DNA of 64,000 nt from Ailanthus altissimus (GCA_946807835.1 OX327690.1:11938501-12002500); one strand, 5' to 3'. Shown: positions 34,570-47,834, numbered from the stretch's first letter. Numbers and translations: made by a program. The notes: a model not told the origin generated them from the letters alone.

Positions 34570-37500
34570 ATGGGCTAAAGATGATATAAATAGAGGGGAA
34601 CTGAGTTTAGAGTAAGCTCAACTCATAGGCTTACAACGAGCTCATGATGAATTTCGGGGTGAGATAACTGAAATTCATGGACAAATGGTTGCAATTATAG
34701 AAATGATGTAAAGAAATACTTTGTAACCCCAACAAAGGTAGATAGGGCATAGGGTACCTTGGAATGACCTTAGGGATGCTGGAGATGAGCCAAATAGGAA
34801 TGATGAAGCTGAAGATAGAGGTAGGCCAATGAGGCAACAAAATGACCCTACTAGTGGTATTGAACTCAATATACCACAATTTAGAGGTACTAGTTCTCCT
34901 AAGAAGTATCTGGAGTGGGTTCAAAAGGTAGAAAGGGTGTTTGATTGGCATAAGTACCCTGAGGCGAAGAAGTACAAGGCGGCAGTGCTTGAGTTTATAG
35001 ATTATGCACTTTTATAGTGAGAAAACGTAAAAGCTTATCGAAGAAGAAAGATGATGAAGAGGAAGTTACTAGTTAGCCACTTATGAAAAGATTATTGAAG
35101 AAGAGATTTGCTCTCGATTACTATAAAAAAAAAGTTTACATCAAACTCCAGACTTTGCGATAAGGTTCCTTGAGTGTAGAAGAGTATGTGAAAGAATTTG
35201 AACTGTTACTGATTCACTGTGATTTGAATGAACCTCATGAGCAAATAATAGGTAGATTTGTTGATGGATTGAGGAGGGATATAGCTAATATTGTTAAGTT
35301 ATAACCCTTTATATTTCTTGAGGATGTCACAGAGCTTGCAACTAAAGTTCAAAAACAGCAGAAAAAAGGGGGTATCCATACGAGGTCAACTACAATAAGT
35401 AATACAAAGGCTGTTTCTACACCTTTCCGGATATGGAACACACCTAAATAGGATGAGAAAATGGAGTTCAATAAGGGGAGTGCTAGTTCAAGTTCTTTGA
35501 GGGCAAGGAGAAAGTGTCTGAACCTCAACTTCCTAGGAGGTTTCAAGACATCAAGTGTTTCAAGTGCTTGGAAAATGCATATTGCTTCTGAATGTCCAAA
35601 TAAAAGGGTGATAGTTCTATATAGGAAGCATGGAGAGATTGTAAGTGAAGATGAGGCCGAAACCGAAGAGGAATATAGAGTAGAAGTGACTAAACAAGAA
35701 GAGGATTTTGAGCCAATTTAAGGGAATTTATTAGTTATTCAGAGGATTTTGAGTGCTGAAGTTTATATTGGTTTAAAACAACACACAAACATCTTTCATA
35801 TAAAAATGTCCAATCCGAGATAAGGTTTGTGCTATGATCAATGATAGTAGTAGTTGTACCAATGCTGCATCCAATACTTTAGTGGAGAAATTGGGATTAA
35901 CTATTGTTCCACATCCCAAACCATACAAATTGCATTAGTTTAATGATAAGGGGGAGATTCAGGTTACAAGACAGGTTCACGTGTCGTTCTCTACTAAAAC
36001 CTATCATGATAATGTTATATGTGATGTGGTTCCCATGACAACTAGTCATATATTATTAGGACGTCCATGGCAGTTTGATAATGATGTGACTTATAATGAG
36101 CAAAGAAACACTTATTCATTTGTGTTGAATGGGAAGAAAATGAATTTGATGCCGTTGAGTTCTCAACAAGTTAGAGAAGATCAATTACAGAATCAAAGAA
36201 AGATGGGGGAATTGGGTAAAGGGTCTGGATTTGTTGAGACAGGTTATGGAGTTGCTTAAAGAGTTCAAAGTTGTATTTCTTGAAGAGATGCCATTGGGGT
36301 TATTACCTATTCGAGGGATAAAACATTAAATTAATTTGGTGCATAGAGCCTAACTTCCTAATAGACCAGCACATAGATGTAATCCAGAGGAAGCACAAGA
36401 GATCCAAAGGTAGGTTGGTGAGCACTTAAAGAGAGGCTATGTGCGTGAATTACTTAGTCCTTGTTCTGTGCCTACTTTCTTGTTCCAAAGAATAATGGTA
36501 CCATAAGAATGTGTGTGGACAACCGAGCTATCAAAAGATAGCTATTAAGTATCGATTCCCTATTCCTAACTTGATGATACGCTTGATGAATTGCATGGTG
36601 TTGTTTTTTCTAAAGTTGATTTCCTGAGTAGATATCACCAAATTATAATGAAAGAAGGTCATGAATGTAAAACAACATTTAAAATTAAGCATGGATTATA
36701 TGAGTGGATGTTAATGCCGTTTGGATTTTTTAATGCACCTAATACATTTACGAGGCTTATGAATTATATTTTGAGGAAGTTTATTGGGCTGTTTGTTGTA
36801 GTCTATTTTGATGATATCTTGATCTACAGTAAAACTTTTGATGGTCATATGAGGTATCTTAGGGCTATATTTGAGATCTTGCGTGATGCTAAGTTGTATG
36901 AGAAACTCAAGAAGTGTTATTTCTACCAAGATAATGTTATCTTTCTTGGGTATGTTATTTCTGGTAGTCGAATTAAGTTTGATGAGGAGAAGGTTAAAGT
37001 AGTTCATGATTGGCCGAACCTACTTGTATTGTTGATGTAAGAAGTTTTCATGGTTTAGCCTCTTTCTATAGGTGATTTATTAAAGACTTTAGTTTTATTG
37101 TTGCGCCTATAATAGTGTGTTTAAAAAAGGGGAATGAGTTTAGGTAGGATGAGAATGCACAGAAGGCATTTAAGCTGATTAAAGAACAATTATGTTCTGC
37201 TACTGTTTTAGCACTTCCTGATTTTGCTAAAATGTTCAAAATAGAGTATGATGCTTCTGGGCTTGATTTGGGGCTGTATTAATGTAAGAAAAATGGCTAA
37301 TTGCATTCTTTAGTGAGAAGCTAAACGAGGTACGTTTAAACTACTCTATTTTTTAAAATAAGTTTTATGCATTGATTCGGGCTCTAAAGGTATATGACAA
37401 CATTACCTATTTCCTAAAGAGTTTGTTATTCATACTGACCATAAATCTTTGCAATATCTTAAAGGACAGAACAAGCTGAATATAAGATATGCTAAATGGG

Positions 37501-37669
37501 TAAAATTCATAGAGCCATTTCTTTATGTCATAAAATACAAAAAAGGGCAAACTAATGTCATTACTGATGCTCTTTCAAGGAGGTATGCATTGATTTTTAT
37601 GTTAAATGCAAGGTTGTTGGGTTTTGAACAGGTGAAAGAAAAATATACTAGTGATTCATACTTTTCTAA
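34570..37669 (+). pseudogene. Element 4 gag-pol, 5' part, heavily degraded
   Basis: Family-2 coding sequence with many stops, indels and deletions. Gag, readable near 34829-35017 (TSGIELNIPQFRGTSS), is followed by a broken knuckle near 35560 (ASECPNKRV). Protease-downstream text is at 35981-36259 ([17 protein letters not shown]), and RT is at 36591-37040 with [13 protein letters not shown]. RNase H lies near 37200-37600. It stops at 37669, where a Tekay-like LTR is inserted, and continues at 40915. It is clearly the oldest family-2 copy here. Confidence 0.9.
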
Positions 37670-39627
37670 TGACAAGACTCGCCCTGAGACCCTCTACTGT
37701 AGATCCCAGCGGCCATGTCGGGCACCTCAATGAAAATTCCTCAGAATTTAACTGTGTAAGTTGAGAAATTCTACGAGGTAAACCCCTTTCTAGTTCTTGA
37801 TTTTACTGAGAAAAACTTGGAATATATATTGAAATGACTTCTTAATTTTTTTTTTAAAAAGGAAGCAGAGTTTCCCTTGCTTTTCTAAAATTTCAATACA
37901 AAACCTCTAAAGAAATTGCACTTCTATTTAAATATCTTTCTCAACTTCTAAATAGGACCTCCAATCCTTCCCAAAATCAATTTCCAAACTCATATCCAAA
38001 CAGTTTCATCCCAATCCCATAAAATTAACATATTAATGAAAAATGAAAACTATCATCATAATACTGAAACCATTTCTTGTTTGTTCAAAACATATTTATT
38101 CTAAGCACAAATATTATATCTACTATGTAGAAAACCCAAAAGGTGCTAATAAACACATTTACATTTACAAAAATGATATTCAGATTTGGCTCATTAATCA
38201 GTAGTAGGAGAATTAGCAGTAGGAGAATCAGCAGCTTGCGTACTGAAACCTGTACTTGGAAAAGGGGTTTAGAAAACATAAAACACAAAACCAGTGAGCT
38301 AAAGGAGCTCAGAGAGTGCATTTAAGATTTTAAATAAAATAAAATTTTGCATAGATATTAAATTCTAAAAGACATGCATAAATCATGCTTCTAAAACTTG
38401 TATAAAACTGTAAAATGGTTTCTAACATCATATGCCGATGAAATCTTGCCGATCGGGTTTTATTTACATCTTCGAAAAATAATATCCAAAATCTATAAGA
38501 CATAATAACTAGCATGTACATATAAATGAATAATATACGATTGGTAGATTGAAAACTATTAAAGCCCTTACTCGACCATTTTCTTTCTAAACTGTACCAA
38601 TGGTAACCCTAAAGCTCTATACTCACGCAGCGACGCAACTAGCACCACACACGTGAGTAGGTCATGGGGCATCTCAACTAGAAACACCCACTATGACATC
38701 TCAAGACATCTTATTGGCTATGCAGCGGAATCCTACATCGCATACATATAGCGAGACAATACCTTGTACACATAAAGCGACTCATATGACTCGACAACCC
38801 TACTTCTCAGAGTTAGTGACACACCCCTCAATACTTGCTCATATGTACGGGATATACCGTCCGGGTCTTAAACCATCACCACCACTGTAATCTGAAGGTA
38901 CCAATGGCCTTTGAAACTAATGGAGTAGTTTTAAAGCTGTTTCTTAAACCGAATATGTAAATGCATATCTATGGATATATGTCAAAATCATAAATCATGT
39001 TTATGCATTAAAAGCACATAAAAACATACAATTTTATTATGAGAAAATATAATAAACGAAAGATAAACAATGACTTATTTTCACTCACAACCGCTCCGAG
39101 CTCAATTTCACTTCGAATTTTTGCTCCCGTTACCGATCTCGGTTTTCTTCACTTATACGCCATAAATGACATTTAGAACCAATACAAACGCTAGAATCTC
39201 ATTTAACTACTAAACGCCCTAATCAGCATACAAAGCTCAGATGGATACTACTTTTCGATTTTTATTAAGAAGCCATTCAATCTTATCTAATTCACCATTC
39301 GACACCTAGAAAATTGCTTAAAACCCTATAACTTCGGTTGGACATAATTGCCCTTCACCTTACCAAAATGGACAATTATGTCCCATTTTCTTCATTTTTG
39401 ATTTTTCATCAACCATATACATTTAATTTACAAAATGCACCATTTATACACAACAGTTCAACTAAAACATAACTCAAGCCCTATCATTCCCTAAGTGGCC
39501 GAATTTTGCTCTACTCACCCAACACATTTCTTTTCTCAATTTCTTGTTCTAATAGGATAAAAATCATGCTAATTTCATTCAAATATCCTAATTACGACCA
39601 ATTTAAATTGCTACATCAAAGTCACCC

Positions 39628-39925
39628 AATATACATATATACAACATAAATATATTCATATACATATATGTATATATATATACCTAAATATATACATATA
39701 TACATACCACCATACTTGCATACTTACATAAATCTATACATACATTCACACACATATATATACGTATATACATGAATAAATACATACAAAAATACACATA
39801 TATTTCTATTCATTAATACATATATATGTATCTACACCTATACATACATAAATACATGTATACATACATAGAGATGTATATACATATATATCTATATACA
39901 TATATACATATCCAAAAATATGAAA
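39628..39925. repeat. TA/ATAC-rich microsatellite tract
   Basis: Irregular repeats of ATACATATAT and related words fill about 300 bp within the Tekay-like LTR. They are absent from the copy at 2747-5110, so the tract expanded in this copy. Frames across it are meaningless. Confidence 0.85.
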
Positions 39926-39944
39926 TAAATAACAAAACAAATAT

Positions 39945-40112
39945 TTCTTCTTACCTCTCCCTTTTCTCCTTCCTTTCTTTCTTCTTTCTTTCTTCCCTTC
40001 TCTTTCTTTCTTTTCTTCTTTCGGCCACTTCTCTTCCTTTCTATCTTTTTTTCCCCTTTTCTTTTCTCCCTTCTTTGCTAACACTTCTTTCCCTCTCCCA
40101 TTTCTCACGTGC
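39945..40112. repeat. Pyrimidine-rich (CT) tract
   Basis: Strong strand asymmetry with runs such as TTTCTTTCTTCTTTC. The reverse strand gives a lysine/glutamate-rich frame that is only a product of this composition. Confidence 0.8.
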
Positions 40113-40647
40113 ACTTCATCCTTTATTCTAAACACTTCTTTTGTTTTTTTTAACCAATCAACATAATACAATTACCCCATTTTTACTTTTCCATAACAAA
40201 TCACTATAACCCACTTATCCAACTTTAATTAACACTTATCCCATTTAAAATAATATAATAATAATATAAAATATTCATAGTATCTATTATTATTATATTA
40301 TTAAAATTGGATAAATGTTAATTAATTTATACTAACTATAGTTAACTTTTAACTTTACCTTGGTTATTTCTTAACCATGGTTAGGTTAATAAATTAATAT
40401 AATAATAAATGCGTGATTTTACTCTACTGCCATTTAACTTGTTCTATCGGTCACCCATACAGGTCCCACATTACTACCCTAATGGGTTAACATAACCACG
40501 TTGAAATATTATTCACATGTATCACACACAAAAATATTTGTAACATGGTCAAAATCAATTATTCCCACAATTTCTTTATCGCGATACTTCAAAATTTAGG
40601 TATCTACGATGTTCATAGGAATTAGATCTCACAATTGCGCCTTTTTC

Positions 40648-40909
40648 TTATGGGCCCCCTCTTTTCATCTAGCAGGGAGTTCTACAACTCAAAGGATATC
40701 GGAGTCCCCCCTCATTTCTTTCGCCTTTTCGAGGCTCGAACCCAGAGCCATATAGGGTTCTAAAAGTGGTACTAGAGGTGCTTTCCAAAGGTCTTAGAAC
40801 CCTATATGGCCCTGGGTTTGAGCCTCGAAAAGGTAAAAGAAATGAGGGGGGACTTCGATATCCTTTGAGTGGTAGAACTCTCCGCTAGATGAGGGGAGGG
40901 AGCCCATAA
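40648..40909. mobile_element. Foldback (long inverted repeat) element
   Basis: Two arms of roughly 120 bp are inverted copies: TTATGGGCCCCCTC... on the left pairs with ...GAGGGAGCCCATAA on the right, with GAGGCTCGAACCC and GGGTTTGAGCCTC further in. The centre is near 40778. No coding frame is present. The outer right end (40909) coincides with the CTAAT repeat that flanks the insertion as a whole. It resembles a foldback MITE. Confidence 0.85.
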
Positions 40910-40914
40910 CTAAT

Positions 40915-42053
40915 GTGGTATCTAAATGTGTTAAAGGAGCTTGTGATGGGTTCTTTATGCATGATGGTTACTTGTTCAAGATGGGCAGAATGTGTATACC
41001 TTCAGGATCTTTGTGTAAATTGCATATGTGTAAGGCTCGTAGTGGTGATCTTAATGGTCATTTTGGAGAGAAGAAAACTTATGAACTACTGATAGAACAC
41101 TTCTTTTGGCCTAATATATTGCGGGATGTTTATAAAGTGGTTGACAGATGTGTTATTTAAAAGAAATCTAAGGGTAAAGAGAATGCATATCGGCTGTATA
41201 TGCCTTTACCTATCCTAGAGCAACTATGAATGGATATTAATATGGATTTCATTCCTGGATTACGTAGAATACAACGTGGAAAGGATTCAGTAATGGTTAT
41301 GGTTGATCGATTCTCCAAAATGTCTCATTTTATTCCTTGTAACAAAATTAATGATGTTATTCATATTGTTGATTTATTGTTTCAGGAAAATTATACATTT
41401 GCATGGAACTTCTAAAAGTATTGTCTTTGATCGCGATACAATGTTCTTAAGCTATTTTTGGAAGACTCTTTGGAAAAAGCTTAGAACGAAGCTACTTTTC
41501 AGTACTGCTTGTCATCTAAAATTTGATAGGCAAACTAAGGTAGTGAACCGTACTCTATCTTCTTTATTACGGGCTATTATAAATAAGAACTTGAAGAGTT
41601 AGGATACTTGTTTGCCTATTGTTGAGATTGTGTATGGATTTAATCCATTTGTTCCTATTGATCTTGTTCCTATTCCAATTGATGAAAAGACTTTTATGGA
41701 TGCGGTTAAGAAGGCAGAATTGATGAAGAAGCTTCATGAGCAGGTTCGAATTCATATTGAAGAGAAAACAGGTAAGTATGTTAAGCATGCTAACAAATGG
41801 AAAAAAATTGTTAGATTTTAACTTGGTGATGTTATTTGGATTCATCTTAGAAAGAGAAGATTTCTTAGCAAGCGGAAGTCCAAGTTGATGGACATTTCGA
41901 GTTGTAGAGAATGTGAATATTAATTGCTTATAAAGTTGATCTTCTTGGTGATTATAATATTTTAGCCACTTTTAATTTGAAGGACTTATCTTCTTATTTG
42001 GAAGATCTAGAAGATTCTAATTTAAGGGCAAATCATTCGTAGTCTGGGGCTAA
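40915..42053 (+). pseudogene. Element 4 integrase, degraded
   Basis: Continues family-2 pol after the insertion: [13 protein letters not shown], then the integrase zinc region ([13 protein letters not shown] near 41055) and core text [10 protein letters not shown] (41230) and [19 protein letters not shown] (near 41425). Then comes a segment with the catalytic Glu region altered ([10 protein letters not shown]) and a deletion of about 60 bp near 41630. The C-terminal part and the LTR junction are frame-broken. Not functional. Confidence 0.9.
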
Positions 42054-42892
42054 TGATGTGCATCATGAGATTCTAAATCAACTCAAAAAGGTGATCTGAG
42101 CATAAAAGAGACTTTAGATGGGCCAATAATAAGAGTTAAGGCCAAACAACTTCAAAGGGCCATAAGTAGTCAAATTAGAGCTATTAAAGCTTATGTGGGC
42201 TTGAAAGCTTGTCATCTGAATGGAATGGACCAAAGGTGTTTATTTGTCTTCAATTAGAGCTTAGGACATGATTTAGAGGCTTTTGGTGACTTTACGCTTC
42301 AAAAGGCAGATGGAAGCTTTATCTGCATACTATTGGGCTCATTAAGTTGCTTCTTTTGGACCTATTTTTATTATTTTGCTTAGCTCTCTCATTTTCATAT
42401 ATTTGAGGCTTTTTTAAAAATTGTTTCGCTATATTTTACGTTGTTAAATCAATTTAGGCTTATTTTGAGTTATTTTGGGCTTTTAAAGTCAATTAGGTAA
42501 GATTAGAGTTTTATCTCATCTTGTAAGCCTATATAAGACATCTGAAACATCTTGTAGAGGCAGCTGCCTCTTTCTTCAATTTTATGAACGTGAAAGAAGA
42601 AATTCTTCTCTCTTAAAATTGTCTTATCAAGTTTTCCAGGTTGTGGTGACAGTTATTGACTTATCACTCTTTGATCACTAAGAGTGTGGCGTCAAAACCC
42701 TAAATTGATCCTTGTGGCTTCCATCTAACTTATCAAGGTTTCTTTTTAGCTCTATTCTCCATCTTATTTACCATTTATTTGTTACAATTCAGGCTAGACA
42801 CAAAAACAAAGACCAACAAAAACCAGACACCATTCTCATCTTGAAATCCATTTTTTTTTTTAATAATCTATTTTTAAGATCAAGGCGCATCA
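42054..42892 (+). repeat. Element 4 3' LTR
   Basis: Starts TGATGTGCATCATGAG and ends AAGGCGCATCA; about 839 bp, longer than younger family-2 LTRs. It includes degenerate tail-coding sequence, a TATATAAG box near 42531 and a T-rich tract near 42850. Element 5 sequence resumes immediately at 42893. Confidence 0.9.
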
Positions 42893-42942
42893 CTAATATA
42901 GCTAGCACTAGTTTGGTGGAAAAATTGAATTTGAAAACTAAT
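42893..42942 (+). pseudogene. Element 5 protease remnant
   Basis: The bases read TNIASTSLVEKLNLKTN, the segment just after the protease active site in Element 1. It continues the fragment that ended at 23411. About 17 codons, including the active-site DGG, are missing between the two. Confidence 0.85.
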
Positions 42943-44296
42943 TGATGCTATACTATGTAAGCGCAAGTGTACGCTATCATATCAAGTAATATAGGATCTT
43001 AAGTCATAGTATCGATCCCACAGGGACTATACAATTTAATTCTATAAATCAAGTACTAAAATTGTACTTAACTTTTATTCAGAAAATCACAATTTGTAAT
43101 TTAATTAACTAATCTAGCTCTATTAATTAAACTAAACAAAAGAAAATGGTAGAATTCACAAATAAAGATAATCTACGGTTTTGACTCGTCCCTTAATATT
43201 TTTTTAGACTCATTAAAACTTAGTTAATCCCTTAATACCAATTGATTGGCTTAGACACTAATCTCATCACAAGCCTATGTCAATGGTCAAGTGACTATAT
43301 TACGCATTCTAACAATTACCTATATGTCTATGGTAATCAAATTAGAATGTAATTCATTAAGATCAAGTCTATATTAGACCATACATGCCACCTAGGTATA
43401 TGTCTATCATAGATGGAACTCATAGTTGTTACCCTATGATCATGTATTAAACTATCTTAGGTTAAACACATGAATCCCTCTGTCGAGTTCATCATGGTTC
43501 CTCAATCATTCAAAATATTGATCAGGTATAATGAAAGCATTAAACATAAGATAGAATGAATCAATTAAATGTATCAAGTTCATAAACTAAAAATTAACAC
43601 AATCTAAATCCATACTAGATACATAGTCTAACCCTAGATGAACAATTTAGCCCATCACAAAATCAAATGTATCTAGCCAATGCATAAAGATCAACAAAAA
43701 TAAGAGTATAATAATAAAGAAAGAGAAGAAAAACTAATCAAAGTGACTCCTTGATGTGCTTCTCGCTCAATCTTACCTTGAACCTTAAATCTTGATCTTA
43801 GTTCTTTAATCTTTAGCTTTTATCTTCAATTTTGTGTTGTGAATTCTTTCTCTAAGTTTTGCCACTTTTCTTCTTCTCTCTTCCTCCTCTCAATTAGGGT
43901 TTTTGGCCTTCTATTTATAGGTTTATGCCTTCAAATTACTGTTTACGAGTACTGTAACAAAAAAGACTGTTCATGCATACTATTCACCAGTTACTGTTTA
44001 CCGCCGCACCTGCTGCCACATTGAGATGTTGTTTTGGGCACCGCGGTGATTGGTATTGTAGCATATAACTGTAGCATATTAATGTAGCTTATTACAGTAG
44101 CAAATCATTGTAGCAGGTACTGTAGCAATTTAATATTTTTGACTTATTTTCATTAGAGTTTTGACCTTATTTGCTCCATTGACTCTAAACCTACAAAAAT
44201 AATAATAAAATATATCAAAAACCAAATAATCTTAATTTCTACGAAAAAATATTAAGTTTGGAAGATGAAAATATTAGAGTTAATTAACCCCTATCA
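42943..44296. mobile_element. Unclassified TG..CA repeat (copy 2)
   Basis: About 1.35 kb from TGATGCTATACTATG to CCCCTATCA, related to copy 1 at 26147. Both carry an opening with CAAGTGTACGCTATC-like and CCCACAGGGA words and a matching middle. Here the GC-rich cluster is replaced by repeats of CTGTAGCA (44050-44130). It interrupts Element 5: LNLKTN on the left joins TLKHPRL-like text on the right. The target duplication is not clean (ACTAA/AATAA at best). No coding frame. Probably a solo LTR. Confidence 0.7.
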
Positions 44297-45703
44297 ATAA
44301 CTTTGAAACATCCTAGGCTATATAAGCTAAAATGGCCAAATAATTGTGAAGAAGTTAAAGTAAATAAATAAGTACTGGCTTCATTCTCAATTGCAAAGTA
44401 TAAGGATGAGATTTTGTGTGATGTAGTGCCAATGCATGCAAGGTGTGTTATTTTGGGGCGACCATGGTAACATGATAGGCATGTAATTCATGATGGTTAC
44501 ACTAATAGGTACTATTTTGTATTTAGTGAAAAATCAATTACTCTTATACCTTTAATCTCTAGGCAGGTTTATGAGGATTAAATAAGATTAAAAATAGAAA
44601 GAGATATAAAAAAACGAGAGTGAGTTGGAAAAAGAAAAAGTAGCTGAACATGAAAATGAGAGTAAAGAAAGAAAGGCCAAGAGTAAAAGGAAAGAGAGTA
44701 CGAGTGAAAAGAAAAACGTTACTGAGGGTTCCGTTTAGAGACAAAAGAAAACAAGTGAGCACATATGCAAAAGAGAGCGAAGTCAATAGTGTATTCTTTT
44801 TAAAACAGATTATGATTGCACTCGTGTACAAAGAGGCTTAATTTAATAGAGTTAATTTAATACTAACAAACTTGACCTTTCTTTCCTTAATGCTGTTGTT
44901 GATAGGTTTTTGAAGTTGGCACATTTAATTATTTATTGTAAAACTAGTGAAGCAACCAAAATAGCAGATTTATTCTTCAAAGAGATTGTGAGATTGCATG
45001 GCATGCCAAGAATTATTGTTTCGGATTGCAATGCCACATTCTTGAGCTACTTTTTAAAGACTTTGTGGGGAAAATTTGGAACAAAGCTTTTGTTTTCAAC
45101 TATATGTCATCCACAAATCAATAGACAAACTGAGGTAATGAATAGAACTTTAACTACTTTGCTGCATGATATTATTCGAAGGAACTTAAAGAATTGGGAA
45201 GATTTTTTAACACAGTAGAAGTTTCTTTTAATTGAAGTATAATTCAGCTACCCATAATTCGCCATTCTTGATTGTTTAATGTTTTAATCCACTTATTCCA
45301 TTGGATTTATTGCCTTTACCTATTGGTAAGCATGCTTGTTTGGATGGCAAGAAGAAGGCTGAAATGATAAAGCAATTACATAAGGAAGTACGACAACAAA
45401 ATGAGAAGAGGACTGATCAATATACAACTCAAGCTAATAAAGGTGGTAATTAGCTAATTTTTGAATCTAGTGATTTGGTTTGGGTGCATTTGCGAAAAGA
45501 AAGATTTGTAGCCCAGATGCATTATAAGTTGCATCCAAAGGAGATGGTCTATTTCAAGTGACTGAAATGATCAATGATAACGCCTACTAGTTAGACCTTT
45601 TAGGTGAGTATAATGTTAGTGCAAGTTTTAATGTTGCTGATTTGTCTCCTTTTGATGTAGGCGAAGATTTGAGGACAAATCTTTTTTAAGAGAGGGTGAA
45701 CAA
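44297..45703 (+). pseudogene. Element 5 pol remnant with large internal deletion
   Basis: Protease-downstream text (CYFGATMV, near 44440-44470) and the charged linker follow from the left. At about 44888 the sequence jumps from the linker before RT to the middle of integrase (VVDRF, then [23 protein letters not shown]), so RT, RNase H and the first third of integrase, roughly 2 kb, are gone. The second catalytic Asp is readable (VSDCN); the third position reads NRQTEVMNR with Glu kept. The C-terminal part is broken and ends GEDLRTNLF before the LTR at 45704. Confidence 0.88.
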
Positions 45704-45949
45704 TGCTAATCAGTTTGTCAAAGCTTCACAAGATTCGTTGAGCATCTATAGGGGGTCCAATGACAAGGGCAAGAGCCAATAAAATAAAGGAATGATTAAA
45801 TGGGCTAATTTAGCATTTATCAAATTCGTTCTTTATTCAAAACACTAATATGACCTAATTGAGTGATCAAGATGATCAGTGCTTTATCAATGTTATTCAA
45901 GTTGCTTTAAGTGATTTGGATTAATTTACATGAAGAACAAAATAAGACG
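45704..45949 (+). repeat. Element 5 3' LTR, first piece
   Basis: Begins TGCTAATCAGTTTGTCAAAG after DLRTNLF and matches the minus-strand LTR of Element 7 (start TGATGTGAATTAGG). It contains tail-coding remains (GGTCCAATGACAAGGGCAAG). It is interrupted at 45950 by Element 6. Confidence 0.8.
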
Positions 45950-46737
45950 TGATACGACCCATGCAAAGAAACTGAGAAAGTTGTGGATCAAGAAAGACTT
46001 CACGACTTGTTGCTTAAATTGAAGTAAGAACCTTGGTATAATAAAGATGCCACAATAAATTATAGAAGGATCAATTGATAAGTTGAAGGAAAACGCCACA
46101 AAAATTGTTCCGATAAGTTCAAAGAGTTCTAAAAGAACCAAAGATAATTTTTCTTAATCAAATTATTGACTATTTTCCTCTCATCCCTCATATATTTATA
46201 GTGAACATTTTGAATACTAGCATTTATTACAACATTTAATGACAACCTAAAACTATTAGGTACCACCAACAATTGAGGCTTTTTATTTCAATCACATTGC
46301 CAAATATTGCAGCTACTATAATAAATACAATTGCAGGCTTCCCAGAAGCTTCTCTCCACATGCGCTGCTACTGGCAACTTTAACTGCTTGTTAATTTCTT
46401 CTAAAAATATAATGGCCACTTATAAAATGTCCATTATGTCCCCAAACACTTGATGAGTCAACATTGGATAACCACAAATTTTGGAAACTCCACTAAATCC
46501 ACCAACTTTATGATATGAGGAATTCTTATAGATTATTCCAAAGCTTGAATCATGGAAATCAAACCTTGTATAACATGTGTAACATCTTTCTTGGTCCTCC
46601 ACGAATTCACCTCAGCAAAAATGGTTTGAATTAGTCCATTGAGAGTTTTCTTAAATCTTTTAGCTCGAGCATTTATAACCTGACCAATTGAAACTTGAAT
46701 AGGATCTTCATTCTATTTGTTAGACATGCCTTCATCA
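45950..46737 (-). repeat. Element 6 3' LTR
   Basis: 788 bp. On the minus strand it starts TGATGAAGGCATG directly after LRTNLFQEQR and a purine tract. It still reads a GQVINARAKRFKKTL-like tail, the counterpart of GPITRxxAK in Elements 1 and 2. Confidence 0.85.
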
Positions 46738-47834
46738 TTCCTCTGCTCTTGAAAAAGATTTGTCCTCAAATTATCACCTACATTAAAAGGACTTAAATTA
46801 GTAACATTGAAAGTAGCACTAACATTGTACTCAGCTGGCAAACCCAACTTCTATGCATTGTTATTGATGCGCTCTAGGACTTGAAAATGTTAATCTCCTT
46901 TCGGAAGCAACTTAGATCACTGTTGTGTCGAAAATCTTTCTTTTCACATGTGCAACCAAACCCAATCTCTGGGTTCAAACATCAGCTATCAATCCCCTTT
47001 ATTAGCTTGTTTTGCATATTGCTCCGTCCTCCTCTCAATGTTGAGTCTCGCTTTCTCATGTATCTGCTTAACAAATTCAGCCTTTTTCTTTTCATCTAAG
47101 TTAGCACGTTCAGACAAAGATAATGACATTAAATCCAATGGAGTTAAAAGATTAAAACCATAAACAATTTCAAATGATGAAAAATTAGTAGCAGAATAAA
47201 TAGTACGATTATAAGCAAACTTAACATGTGGTAAACATTCTTTCCAAGTTTTGATGTTCTTTTTAATTATAGCCCTCAACAAAGTAGACAAAGCCCTATT
47301 CACTGCTTCGGTTTGACCATTAGTTTGTGGATGACAAGTAGTAGAAAATAACAACTTAATTCCTAACTTACACTACAAAGTCATCCATAAGTAACACAAT
47401 AACTTAGCATTTTTATCTAAAATTATTGTTCTAGGCATAACATGTAATCTTATAATTTATCTAAAGAATAAATCAGCAACATGTGAAGCATCACCGATTT
47501 TGTGACTTGGAATAAAATGTGCCACCTTAGAAAATCTATCCATAACCACAAAAATTGAATCACTACCACGTTTAGACCTAGGCAAACCTAGCACAAAGTC
47601 CATTGAAATATCAATCCAAGGCTCATTAGGAATATGTAGTAGCATGTAAAAAGCATGGGGTTGCATTTGAGATTTTGCTTGCCTACATTTGACACATCTA
47701 CCATAAATTCTCTTAACATCTCTTTCCATGTATAGCCAATAGAAATGTTCTTGCAAAATGGCTAAGGTCTTAGCAACTCCAAAGTATCCCATTAACCCTA
47801 TACCACGGGATACTCTTACTAAGAAATCATACAA
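46738..47834 (-). pseudogene. Element 6 integrase
   Basis: Minus-strand integrase. From right to left: zinc region (GLMGYFGVAKTLAILQEHFYW near 47800), first catalytic Asp in [18 protein letters not shown], a gap near 47460-47355 where the second Asp region is disrupted, then the Glu region ([16 protein letters not shown], near 47340), [16 protein letters not shown] and a C-terminus ending at the 3' LTR. The wording is closest to Element 1. Shifts break it into at least two frames. Confidence 0.9.

Larger units (their letters stand above)
37670..40640 (-). repeat. Tekay-like solo LTR inserted in Element 4 (right end approximate)
   Basis: The left end TGACAAGACTCGCCCTGAGA matches the LTR end at 2747; homology in the same orientation continues to about 39610 (against 4700). 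Beyond that come a TA/ATAC-rich tract, a CT-rich tract and TTAAC-type palindromes. No internal chromovirus sequence is present. CTAAT occurs on both sides of the whole insertion (37666-37670 and 40910-40914), consistent with a 5-bp duplication, although the right end then falls at a foldback instead of a canonical LTR end. Confidence 0.7.

Noticed and set aside
39806..40171. Minus-strand lysine/glutamate-rich frame and its plus-strand shadow
   Set aside because: They are translations of the pyrimidine-rich and TA-rich simple repeats in an LTR.
40720..40850. GGTTCGAGCC-like words considered as a tRNA T-arm
   Set aside because: They occur symmetrically in both foldback arms and no acceptor, D or anticodon arm can be placed.
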